From: CBDUUP01 sp965370435
Lineage (GTDB): Bacteria > Chloroflexota > Anaerolineae > Anaerolineales > UBA11579
DNA: 5,390 nt
Assembly (NCBI GenBank): GCA_965370435.1
Contig: CBDUUP010000310.1
Coordinates: forward strand, 1-5,390
Reading direction: 5' to 3'
Shown: positions 1-5,357 of the stretch, in pieces
Layout of the letters: each line of letters opens with the position of its first letter
Numbering within the stretch: the first letter of the stretch is position 1
Notes under the pieces: model-generated
Database searches by the model: none
What the model saw: only the letters and a program-made list of their open reading frames with translations
What the model was told of the DNA's origin: nothing
Position numbers and translations under genes: made by a program

Positions 1-1125
1 GCCTATCGTATTCATCTCTTTGAAAATGGCAAGCAAAGCCACCATCACGCCAAACGCCCGACCATGAAACGATTTTCCCAACCCATAGATCAAAGCTGGA
101 AAAAGAGCTAACACGGATACTTGTAAAACGATAACTGACCGGTATTCTTCACCGGCGATTGAATGCAATCCGGCTAAAAATATCGCATACACCGGCCGGA
201 TGAGGCCTCTTTGGTTGTACCCATCCCCGTTTAATATTGCGTGGGAAAACTCATCGTAGACCTCAGCATCGGAGTATGGAAAAATTTCAGTGTTGGGCGG
301 CAGAGGCGGAGGCGCAAAATAATTCCCCTCAAATGGGGCTGCATTCCAAAGGACCGCGGCGATGAACCATATGCCCAGGAAGATGGCGAGATCAATTCTG
401 GTTCTTGGTGGACGGGTAACCTTTTCCTGGTCTGGTTCGATATTCCTGAGCTTTAGGTAGTACCCTCCAAACAAGAGAATTGCTCCAACCATACCAGAAA
501 TCAATATCTGATATCCGAGCAATGGCGCGCCTGGATGCCCCCAAAATCGTTCATCCGGCTCAATGCCTATGCCTGTCCAGGCAATTCCAATCCATAAAAT
601 CAGGAGAGCGATAAAGGCGATACTCCCCGCAATGACAATACGCCTTTGAGATTTGATGGGTTGCTTGAGGCTTATTTTTCCTCGCTCGCGAAGATGAATC
701 AAGCACAACGCCAATGTCTGCCCACAGATCAATGCCAGCCAAATAATGATCGGACGCAGCCTCTCATAGTAGGCTTGAAAACGGACAAAATTATGTCCTG
801 GGATGATACCAATCCAGCCAAACAGGATCAACAAACCAAAAGATGTCCCGGTGAGAAGGTAAAAATTCAGTTTCTCTATGAAATTATTGAAGTATGTTGG
901 CTTCCGCCAGGATGCCACAGCCAATACAGAAAAAGCGCCGCTGACAAGAAAAATTCCCGCCATCATCAGGAGCCGTTGGAAAGAGAATCCCAACGCCAAG
1001 GCTCTGGCCGAGTCAGCGGGCAGGGAGAACAAATAAATCAAGGCGGCTGCCCCCTCAAGCGCCGCAACGGTGAAGTAGGCTTGGAGCAATTTCACCACCC
1101 GGGAAGGATCCGTTTTTGCCAACAT
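1..1125 (-). CDS. Polytopic membrane protein, probable GT-C (ArnT/PMT-like) glycosyltransferase, 3'-truncated by window edge
   Basis: An unbroken minus-strand frame gives 375 codons with no stop before the left edge, so only the N-terminal part is visible. Hydrophobic segments lie near residues 18-36, 48-72, 88-110, 125-145, 162-185, 203-223, 246-262, 331-348 and 356-370. After the helix at 246-262 comes an extracytoplasmic-type loop with PYSDAEVYDE (283-292), then NGDGY and RGLIRPVYAIFLAGLH. This acidic pattern after a helix resembles the first periplasmic loop of GT-C enzymes (ArnT, PMT_2), which transfer sugars from lipid-linked donors. The family call is inference, since the C-terminal part is missing. 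If correct, about 240 residues with six helices precede the GT-C module, which is unusual. The ATG at 1125 is well supported: an in-frame TAA lies three codons upstream (1135-1137) and a TATAAT box sits 8 nt before the start. The gene looks somewhat less GC-rich than the kinase gene. Confidence 0.72.
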   Translation of the reverse strand, partial: MLAKTDPSRVVKLLQAYFTVAALEGAAALIYLFSLPADSARALALGFSFQRLLMMAGIFLVSGAFSVLAVASWRKPTYFNNFIEKLNFYLLTGTSFGLLILFGWIGIIPGHNFVRFQAYYERLRPIIIWLALICGQTLALCLIHLRERGKISLKQPIKSQRRIVIAGSIAFIALLILWIGIAWTGIGIEPDERFWGHPGAPLLGYQILISGMVGAILLFGGYYLKLRNIEPDQEKVTRPPRTRIDLAIFLGIWFIAAVLWNAAPFEGNYFAPPPLPPNTEIFPYSDAEVYDEFSHAILNGDGYNQRGLIRPVYAIFLAGLHSIAGEEYRSVIVLQVSVLALFPALIYGLGKSFHGRAFGVMVALLAIFKEMNTIG

Positions 1126-1133
1126 GTAGCTAT

Positions 1134-1142
1134 ATTATATCA
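1134..1142 (-). promoter_or_regulatory. Extended -10 promoter of the membrane protein gene
   Basis: On the minus strand TGATATAAT is an extended -10 element (TGnTATAAT) with a perfect TATAAT hexamer at 1139-1134. No good -35 box is seen at 16-18 nt (the best is TGTGTT), which is acceptable for extended -10 promoters. The expected transcription start is near 1127, about 2 nt before the ATG at 1125, so the mRNA would be essentially leaderless. There is no Shine-Dalgarno sequence between the box and the start. Confidence 0.65.
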
Positions 1143-1246
1143 AATAGATTTTGGACAACACATTATTAGATGATTTTCACCCAAAGAGTGACTGTAAGGG
1201 ACTCTCCAGCTACAGCATTAAAGTTACTCTGATTGGGCTTAAACAG

Positions 1247-1275
1247 CGCAACCGACCGCAGAGCGATCGGTTGCG
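1247..1275 (-). terminator. Strong 13-bp hairpin, possible terminator of the adenosyltransferase gene
   Basis: The arms 1247-1259 and 1263-1275 are inverted copies differing at one position, around a 3-nt loop. In minus-strand RNA the odd pair is G-U, giving an unbroken 13-bp stem with a UCU loop; in plus-strand RNA it is a C-A mismatch. The asymmetry suggests the structure works in minus-strand transcripts, that is, 85 nt after the stop of the adenosyltransferase gene. The following bases on that strand (ctgttt) are only modestly T-rich, so it may be a weak intrinsic terminator, an RNA 3'-end stabiliser or a short palindromic repeat. Confidence 0.5.
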
Positions 1276-1359
1276 AGCACAAGGAGGATAGGAGAAGTAA
1301 ATCTTCTACCTACCACTTATGATGATATATAGCTGATTTTTCTTACCCCATTTACCAAA

Positions 1360-1923
1360 TTAGGCATGGGAATCCCATAACGGCTCATCTACGCCGCGTT
1401 TTTTATTCTCATAACGAGCCATGACGAAGAGGGCGTCTGAGAGACGGTTGAGGTAAGATTGAACGAATTCCCCTACCGCCTCAACGCGAGCCAGGGCGAC
1501 CAAGTCTCGTTCGGCGCGGCGGCAAACGGTTCGGGCCAGATGAAGATACGCCGCCCCCAGGGAGCCTCCCGGTAGAATGAAATTCTCCAGAGGGCCGACA
1601 ACGTCGTTCAACTCATCTATCAATTTCTCAAGTTTCTCTATGTGGAGGGTTTCGATCCGGGGAAGCTGGATCTTTTCTTTATCCTCTTCGACGAAGGCCA
1701 GATCGGAACCCAGGTGAAATAGCTCGTTTTGGATGGAGGGCAAGGCCGTTTCCAGTCGTTCGCTCAACCCGTGAGCCAACCCCAGGCCAATCACCGTGTT
1801 GAGTTCGTCCACTGAGCCATAGGCCTGAATACGCAGCGCATCTTTGGAGACTCGCTGGCCGCCTCCCAGCGAGGTTTCACCGCCGTCACCCTTGCGGGTA
1901 TAAAGTTTGGTTAATTTGGGCAT
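1360..1923 (-). CDS. pduO: PduO-type ATP:cob(I)alamin adenosyltransferase
   Basis: This cytoplasmic enzyme transfers the 5'-deoxyadenosyl group of ATP to cob(I)alamin (or cob(I)yrinic acid diamide), making the B12 coenzyme used by mutases, diol dehydratases and type II ribonucleotide reductase. From the ATG at 1923 the protein has 187 residues, normal for the PduO/MMAB family, which forms trimers with ATP sites at subunit interfaces. Visible signatures are the N-terminal ATP loop TRKGDGGETSLGGGQR (9-24), AYGSVDELN (34-42), FILPGG (115-120), ARTVCRRAER (130-139) and NRLSDALFVMAR (159-170). An upstream in-frame ATG at 1989 would add 22 residues, but they are unlike the family and the promoter lies inside them, so 1923 is preferred. 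No cobalamin-biosynthesis gene or cobalamin riboswitch is visible nearby. The family is certain; the symbol follows the PduO-type name, and cobO/MMAB-style names are also used. Confidence 0.95.
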   Translation of the reverse strand: MPKLTKLYTRKGDGGETSLGGGQRVSKDALRIQAYGSVDELNTVIGLGLAHGLSERLETALPSIQNELFHLGSDLAFVEEDKEKIQLPRIETLHIEKLEKLIDELNDVVGPLENFILPGGSLGAAYLHLARTVCRRAERDLVALARVEAVGEFVQSYLNRLSDALFVMARYENKKRGVDEPLWDSHA

Positions 1924-1929
1924 GAGGAG

Positions 1930-1958
1930 ATTATATCTTCTACGATTTACCCCGTCAA
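1930..1958 (-). promoter_or_regulatory. Sigma70-type promoter of the adenosyltransferase gene (leaderless)
   Basis: On the minus strand a -35 box TTGACG (1958-1953) is followed by a 17-nt spacer and a perfect TATAAT (1935-1930). The hexamer ends 6 nt before the ATG at 1923, so the predicted +1 falls on the A of the start codon. The six bases between (ctcctc) are not a Shine-Dalgarno site. This fixes the start codon and predicts a leaderless mRNA. Confidence 0.8.
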
Positions 1959-2025
1959 CCAACCGAGGCGCGGTCAAACGCGACGCCAACTACCCAACAG
2001 ATTTGAAAGTGAGGCTTTATTAACT

Positions 2026-2054
2026 TTGCCATTCGACACATTATGGGGTATCAT
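2026..2054 (+). promoter_or_regulatory. Sigma70-type promoter of the histidine kinase operon (leaderless)
   Basis: TTGCCA (2026-2031), a 17-nt spacer and TATCAT (2049-2054) form a good promoter. The -10 box ends 6 nt before the ATG at 2061, exactly the geometry seen for the divergent adenosyltransferase gene. The predicted +1 is the A of that ATG. There is no Shine-Dalgarno sequence upstream. An earlier in-frame ATG at 2043 lies inside the promoter spacer and would not be transcribed from this promoter. Confidence 0.7.
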
Positions 2055-2060
2055 AGTCAC

Positions 2061-3803
2061 ATGAGTTCCGCAAGCACAACTCAGTTAGCAGACCGGTTTG
2101 CGATCACGATCCGCTGGATGGCGATTTTGGGGGCGGCCGTCGCCGTGACCCTTCAAGCCAACACATTTACAGGAACGGCCGTCACTCTCTTGGTGGCCGG
2201 GGTATGGAACACTCTATTAACCATGCTGGCCGTGTTCAACCGGCGGCTGCCCTCCCACCGCGTTATAAGCATAGGGATAGACCTAATTCTGATCTATGTG
2301 CTCTTTTTTTACACCGGAACTATTTTGGGAAGCTTGATCTGGGTTGGTGTTTTAGCCGTCATCACAGGAGCAATTTACTTTGGACTGAAAGGCGCCTTGG
2401 TTATTACGGTTGTCAATACGATAGTTATGGGCGCGATGGGCCTGATCGATGCATCCTTAGAAGAAAGTGTCGTAATGGGAATTGGCATCTTTGTCATCAA
2501 CCTGTTCGTTGCCTTGATCTTTGGCTTCCTCAGCCAACAGCTTGGTTCCAGGCTTCGCGATGAGTGGCGAGCCCAGTTCAGCGCCGAGCAAGATGCCGAA
2601 CGTATTGACCGAGAGCGAATCACCGCCCTGTACAACCTCACCACTTCCCTCAGTTCATCGTTGAACTATAAAAGGGTTGTTGACATTGCCATGGATCTTA
2701 GCGCCAGCGCGCTCTCCTCGCCCGATCACCCCGGCGAGCGTCTGGTCAGCGCGGTCTTGTTGTTTGACGACGAAAACTTATTTGTCGCCTCCTCCCGCCG
2801 TTTTACACCTGCCGATACACGGACGATCTTGCCGGGTATCTCCGGGCTGATTGGGCGAACGATAAACGAAGGCGAGCCCCGCATCGGCAAAGACCCCGGC
2901 AGCGACCCAGAATTGGGGCGTATCGTCGCCATGCGAGCATGCTCCTCAGCATATTGTTATCCTTTGCGAACCGGGTTGGATACTTATGGCTTGATGGTCT
3001 TTGCCTACCCGGACCCAGAGTACTTCACCCCTGGACGCAAGGAGGTTCTGGAGATCATCGGCAAGCAAGCCCGCATTGCCATTCAGAACGCCCGACTTTA
3101 CCAAGACCTGGAACTAGAAAAAGAGCGCATGATGGAGATCCAGGATGAGGAGCGCAAGAAACTGGCCCGCAACCTTCACGACGGCCCAACTCAGTCGGTG
3201 GCGGCGGTAGCGATGCGAGTCAACTTCGCCCGCCGTTTGATGGAGCGGGATCCTAAGGCGGCCTCGGATGAAATGTATAAGATTGAAGACCTGGCCCGCC
3301 GCACGACCAAAGAGATTCGCCACATGCTCTTCACCCTGCGGCCTCTGATCTTGGAGTCGCAAGGCCTGATCCCGGCCCTGGAAGCGATGGCCGAGAAAAT
3401 GAAAGAGACCTTCGACCAAAACGTCATCATCGAGGCCAAACAGGATATTATTGACGAGCTAGAAATGGGTAAACAGGCAGTCGTTTTCTGGATCGCGGAG
3501 GAGGCGGTCAACAACGCCCGCAAACACGCCGAAGCCGCCCACATCTGGGTGCGGCTCACCCCCAACGGAAAGGATTTGGCGCTGTTAGATATTCAAGACG
3601 ACGGCGTAGGGTTCAACGTAGGGGAGGTAGACGCCTCCTACGAACACCGCGGCAGTCTGGGAATGGTAAACATGCGAGAGCGGGCTGAGTTGGTCAGCGG
3701 GGTCTTGCAAATCGATTCGGCGGAAGGGAAAGGCACCCGTATTCAAGTCTGGATACCTCTGACAGAAGACGCCTCAGAACGGTTACGGCACGGAACAGGA
3801 TAA
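2061..3803 (+). CDS. Membrane-bound HisKA_3 (DegS/NarX-type) sensor histidine kinase with GAF domain
   Basis: This inner-membrane sensor kinase autophosphorylates on histidine and would pass the phosphate to a NarL-type response regulator. From the ATG at 2061 it has 580 residues. Six hydrophobic helices occupy about 14-32, 36-59, 67-86, 88-107, 109-129 and 136-158 with almost no extracytoplasmic loops, so the signal may be intramembrane or cytoplasmic. A charged signalling helix (160-190) leads to a GAF-like domain (about 190-345), then a second linker helix and the dimerisation domain. The latter has EERKKLARNLHDGPTQ, with phosphoacceptor His373, Asp374 and Gln378 (HDxxxQ). The HATPase_c domain shows the N box EEAVNNARKHA (480-490), DDGVGF (513-518), GSLGMVNMRERA (531-542) and GKGTRIQVW (556-564), so it looks active. 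It has only two cysteines, C294 and C299, both in the GAF region. The next gene overlaps its stop codon by 1 nt. No partner regulator is in the window. An alternative start at 2043 adds six residues but lies inside the promoter. Confidence 0.95.
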   Translation: MSSASTTQLADRFAITIRWMAILGAAVAVTLQANTFTGTAVTLLVAGVWNTLLTMLAVFNRRLPSHRVISIGIDLILIYVLFFYTGTILGSLIWVGVLAVITGAIYFGLKGALVITVVNTIVMGAMGLIDASLEESVVMGIGIFVINLFVALIFGFLSQQLGSRLRDEWRAQFSAEQDAERIDRERITALYNLTTSLSSSLNYKRVVDIAMDLSASALSSPDHPGERLVSAVLLFDDENLFVASSRRFTPADTRTILPGISGLIGRTINEGEPRIGKDPGSDPELGRIVAMRACSSAYCYPLRTGLDTYGLMVFAYPDPEYFTPGRKEVLEIIGKQARIAIQNARLYQDLELEKERMMEIQDEERKKLARNLHDGPTQSVAAVAMRVNFARRLMERDPKAASDEMYKIEDLARRTTKEIRHMLFTLRPLILESQGLIPALEAMAEKMKETFDQNVIIEAKQDIIDELEMGKQAVVFWIAEEAVNNARKHAEAAHIWVRLTPNGKDLALLDIQDDGVGFNVGEVDASYEHRGSLGMVNMRERAELVSGVLQIDSAEGKGTRIQVWIPLTEDASERLRHGTG

Positions 3804-4207
3804 TGCCCCAAGACACCCCCTCCCCGCGGGGGTTGCGATGGATCGCCATCGTATGGGGGGTGATTTTTCTACTCTGGCTTCCGTTTGAAGACCTGGGGGT
3901 TCAAAGTGTAGGCTTGCTGGCCGCAGCCCTTTGTTTCTTGATGGCGTTCAGTTTCTTAAACCGTAATCAATCCCCTCAAAATAATCTGATTATGCGATAC
4001 TCAATCACCGGGATAATAGCCGGGCTGACAACCGCGCCGCTGGCTGTCGCGCTGATGGCCTTCAAGAGCGGCGCGCACGGCCACACCCTCCCAGACTTCA
4101 CCCCAGATCAAATGCTGACCATCCTACGGCGCGCTCCGGTCTGGAGCATGAGCGGATTGCTGATAGGTCTGGGAAGCGGGTGGTGGCGTTTGTCACGCCA
4201 GAAATGA
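3803..4207 (+). CDS. Small four-helix membrane protein of unknown function, coupled to the kinase
   Basis: I do not recognise this 134-residue protein. It has four hydrophobic segments at about 12-28, 33-51, 66-87 and 112-126, with the charged stretch NRNQSPQNN between helices 2 and 3 and a His/Asp-containing loop (KSGAHGHTLPDFTPDQ, 88-103) between helices 3 and 4. The C-terminus is short and basic (RLSRQK). There is no signal peptidase site and no enzyme motif. Its ATG overlaps the kinase stop codon in a TAATG junction, which normally means translational coupling and matched synthesis. The only purine-rich stretch upstream (ggaacagga) is a weak ribosome site. The coupling suggests an accessory subunit or modulator of the kinase membrane sensor, but this is inference from position only. 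Confidence 0.8.
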   Translation: MPQDTPSPRGLRWIAIVWGVIFLLWLPFEDLGVQSVGLLAAALCFLMAFSFLNRNQSPQNNLIMRYSITGIIAGLTTAPLAVALMAFKSGAHGHTLPDFTPDQMLTILRRAPVWSMSGLLIGLGSGWWRLSRQK

Positions 4208-4259
4208 GCAATAGATCCCAATCCGACGGCGCTTTCATATCCAACTTTCAGTTGACGAC

Positions 4260-4265
4260 AAGGAG
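4260..4265 (+). promoter_or_regulatory. Shine-Dalgarno site of the hydrolase gene
   Basis: AAGGAG lies 8 nt before the ATG at 4274, ideal spacing for a ribosome binding site. It confirms that start and contrasts with the three promoter-proximal genes in this window, which have no such site. It fits an internal cistron read on a transcript that starts further upstream. Confidence 0.85.
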
Positions 4266-4273
4266 ACCCAAAA

Positions 4274-5053
4274 ATGCCAAAAGCGGCTGGATTATATTAC
4301 TTCGCATCTGAGCGGGGAAACACCTCAACGCCACCGGTGATATTGATCCACGGAGCAGGAGGCACTCACCTCCACTGGCCGCCGGATGTACGCAGGATGC
4401 CCCAACAACGGGTCTATGCACTTGACCTGCCGGGGCATGGTAAATCCGACGGCTCTGGGGAGCAATCTATCCAGGCCTACGCCCAACACGTATTATCCTG
4501 GATGGAAGCCATGAATTTCTTTCAAGCCGTCTTCGTCGGCCACTCAATGGGCGGAGCAATAGCCCTTACGCTTGGTCTAGAGCACAACGATCAAGTCGCC
4601 GGACTGGGCTTGGTCGGCACTGGGGCGCGGCTGCGAGTCGCTCCTCAGATTCTGGAAGCCACAGCCAGCCAGACCGGGTTCGACAACGCGGTAAAAATGA
4701 TCACCCAGTGGGCATTCGGGCCTAATGCTGACCCCCGACTGAAAATATTGGCCGAAGAGCGAATGGCAGAGACCCGGCCGAGCGTGCTGCATGGGGATTT
4801 CGTGGGATGCGATCTATTCAACCAGATGGAGGAAGTCCAGAATATACAACGCCCCACGCTGGTTGTTTGTGGAGAGGAGGACAAACTAACCCCCTCCCGC
4901 TACTCGAAGTATCTGGCTGAGACTATCCCAGGGGCGCAGTTGAAGTTGATCCCCGACGCTGGGCACATGGTGATGCTGGAGAGACCATCGGCGGTCGCGA
5001 AAGCTCTAGGGGAGTTCCTCGAGGCTATTCCTTATACGCCGGGCAGCGGGTGA
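4274..5053 (+). CDS. Alpha/beta-fold hydrolase
   Basis: This 259-residue soluble protein is a serine hydrolase of the alpha/beta hydrolase superfamily (Abhydrolase_1/6 type). Visible elements are the oxyanion-hole strand and loop ILIHGAGG (23-30), ALDLPGHGKSDG (49-60), the nucleophile elbow GHSMGG with Ser91 (89-94), a likely catalytic acid Asp203 in CGEEDKLTP (199-207) and the catalytic histidine His231 in DAGHMVMLERP (228-238). Residues from about 115 to 185 form the lid or cap region, which decides the substrate. There is no signal peptide, so it acts in the cytoplasm. The substrate cannot be told: esterase, C-C hydrolase, lactonase and haloperoxidase-like members share these motifs. It follows the small membrane protein after 66 nt with no convincing promoter between, so it may be the third cistron of the kinase operon. 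Length and catalytic residues look complete. Confidence 0.93.
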   Translation: MPKAAGLYYFASERGNTSTPPVILIHGAGGTHLHWPPDVRRMPQQRVYALDLPGHGKSDGSGEQSIQAYAQHVLSWMEAMNFFQAVFVGHSMGGAIALTLGLEHNDQVAGLGLVGTGARLRVAPQILEATASQTGFDNAVKMITQWAFGPNADPRLKILAEERMAETRPSVLHGDFVGCDLFNQMEEVQNIQRPTLVVCGEEDKLTPSRYSKYLAETIPGAQLKLIPDAGHMVMLERPSAVAKALGEFLEAIPYTPGSG

Positions 5054-5084
5054 AAACATAAGATGAGTGGATTATTTACACTAA

Positions 5085-5187
5085 GCCCGTGTCTAAAAAT
5101 AACTTCCCTGTTTAGGATATCGTTTTCTTGAGCAAAGAAAGCCGCTCATGTTATTCGTAAAATGGGAAGATACATTTAGACACGCCC
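5085..5187. repeat. MITE-like inverted-repeat element with possible 4-bp target duplication
   Basis: The left end 5089-5108 (GTGTCTAAAAATAACTTCCC) and the reverse complement of 5164-5183 (GTGTCTAAATGTATCTTCCC) match at 17 of 20 positions, with the outer nine identical. The 95-nt element between these ends is flanked by GCCC on both sides (5085-5088 and 5184-5187), as expected for a 4-bp target-site duplication. A small inner stem (TGAGC 5129-5133 with GCTCA 5144-5148) means a transcript would fold into one long hairpin. It is too short to encode a transposase, so it would be a non-autonomous element. The family of its helper transposase cannot be assigned from the ends alone. Confidence 0.6.
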
Positions 5188-5203
5188 GTAGGGTTATGCC
5201 TGG

Positions 5204-5230
5204 CCCTCACCCCGCCCCAAGCCCCAGCCC
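5204..5230 (-). other. G-quadruplex-capable tract (minus strand)
   Basis: The plus strand has five C-runs (5204-5206, 5210-5213, 5215-5218, 5222-5225, 5228-5230) separated by 3, 1, 3 and 2 nt. The minus strand therefore carries five G-runs of three or four with very short loops, a textbook G-quadruplex motif; the plus strand could form an i-motif. Whether it folds in the cell is unknown. Confidence 0.65.
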
Positions 5231-5255
5231 ATAGAAAATAAACTTCTCATCTCAC

Positions 5256-5280
5256 GTAGGGGCGAAGCGTTGCTTCGCCC
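5256..5280 (+). repeat. REP-like palindrome headed by GTAG
   Basis: The tetranucleotide GTAG (5256-5259) is followed at once by a perfect 9-bp stem, GGGCGAAGC (5260-5268) and GCTTCGCCC (5272-5280), with a 3-nt loop. A GTAG or GGAG head plus palindrome is the layout of REP sequences mobilised by RAYT (TnpA_REP, IS200/IS605-like) transposases. No such transposase is in the window. The hairpin could also slow or stop transcription leaving the hydrolase gene, though no T-run follows it. Confidence 0.6.
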
Positions 5281-5330
5281 AGGCGCGCCAACAAACATAT
5301 TCTTCATCATAATCACCCTTTTTTGGTTTT

Positions 5331-5357
5331 TATTCGCGCTATTCGCGTGATTAGCGG
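5331..5357. repeat. Degenerate 9-nt tandem repeat
   Basis: Three consecutive 9-nt units can be read: TATTCGCGC, TATTCGCGT and GATTAGCGG. The first two differ only at the last base and the third is diverged. The tract sits in AT-rich, gene-free DNA and ends 33 nt before the window edge, so its full extent may not be visible. Confidence 0.4.

Noticed and set aside
524..531. 8-bp palindrome GGCGCGCC here and again at 5282-5289
   Set aside because: Two isolated copies with unrelated flanks, one of them inside coding sequence; most likely coincidence.
241..1173. Plus-strand open frames at 241-456 and 646-1173
   Set aside because: They lie opposite the long minus-strand membrane protein frame, have hydrophilic low-complexity translations with no family signature and no good ribosome site, and are antisense shadows.
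1281..1287. Perfect Shine-Dalgarno sequence AAGGAGG on the plus strand
   Set aside because: No ATG, GTG or TTG follows at a usable distance; the first ATG is about 31 nt away and opens only a five-codon frame. It is probably chance or a remnant.
1126..1359. Possible tRNA, riboswitch or small gene between the membrane protein and adenosyltransferase genes
   Set aside because: The hairpin at 1247-1275 is the only strong structure. No cloverleaf, no cobalamin-riboswitch B12-box and no small frame with a ribosome site could be seen.
2043..2060. Earlier ATG at 2043 as the kinase start
   Set aside because: It lies between the -35 and -10 boxes, so it would not be on the mRNA from this promoter, and it has no Shine-Dalgarno site.
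2204..3565. Antisense and out-of-frame open frames within the kinase gene
   Set aside because: They overlap a gene with complete conserved kinase motifs and show no family signature themselves.
4252..4257. TTGACG as a -35 box for the hydrolase gene
   Set aside because: A partner -10 box would fall at or inside the start of the coding region and none is seen there; the Shine-Dalgarno site shows that the start is led from upstream transcription.
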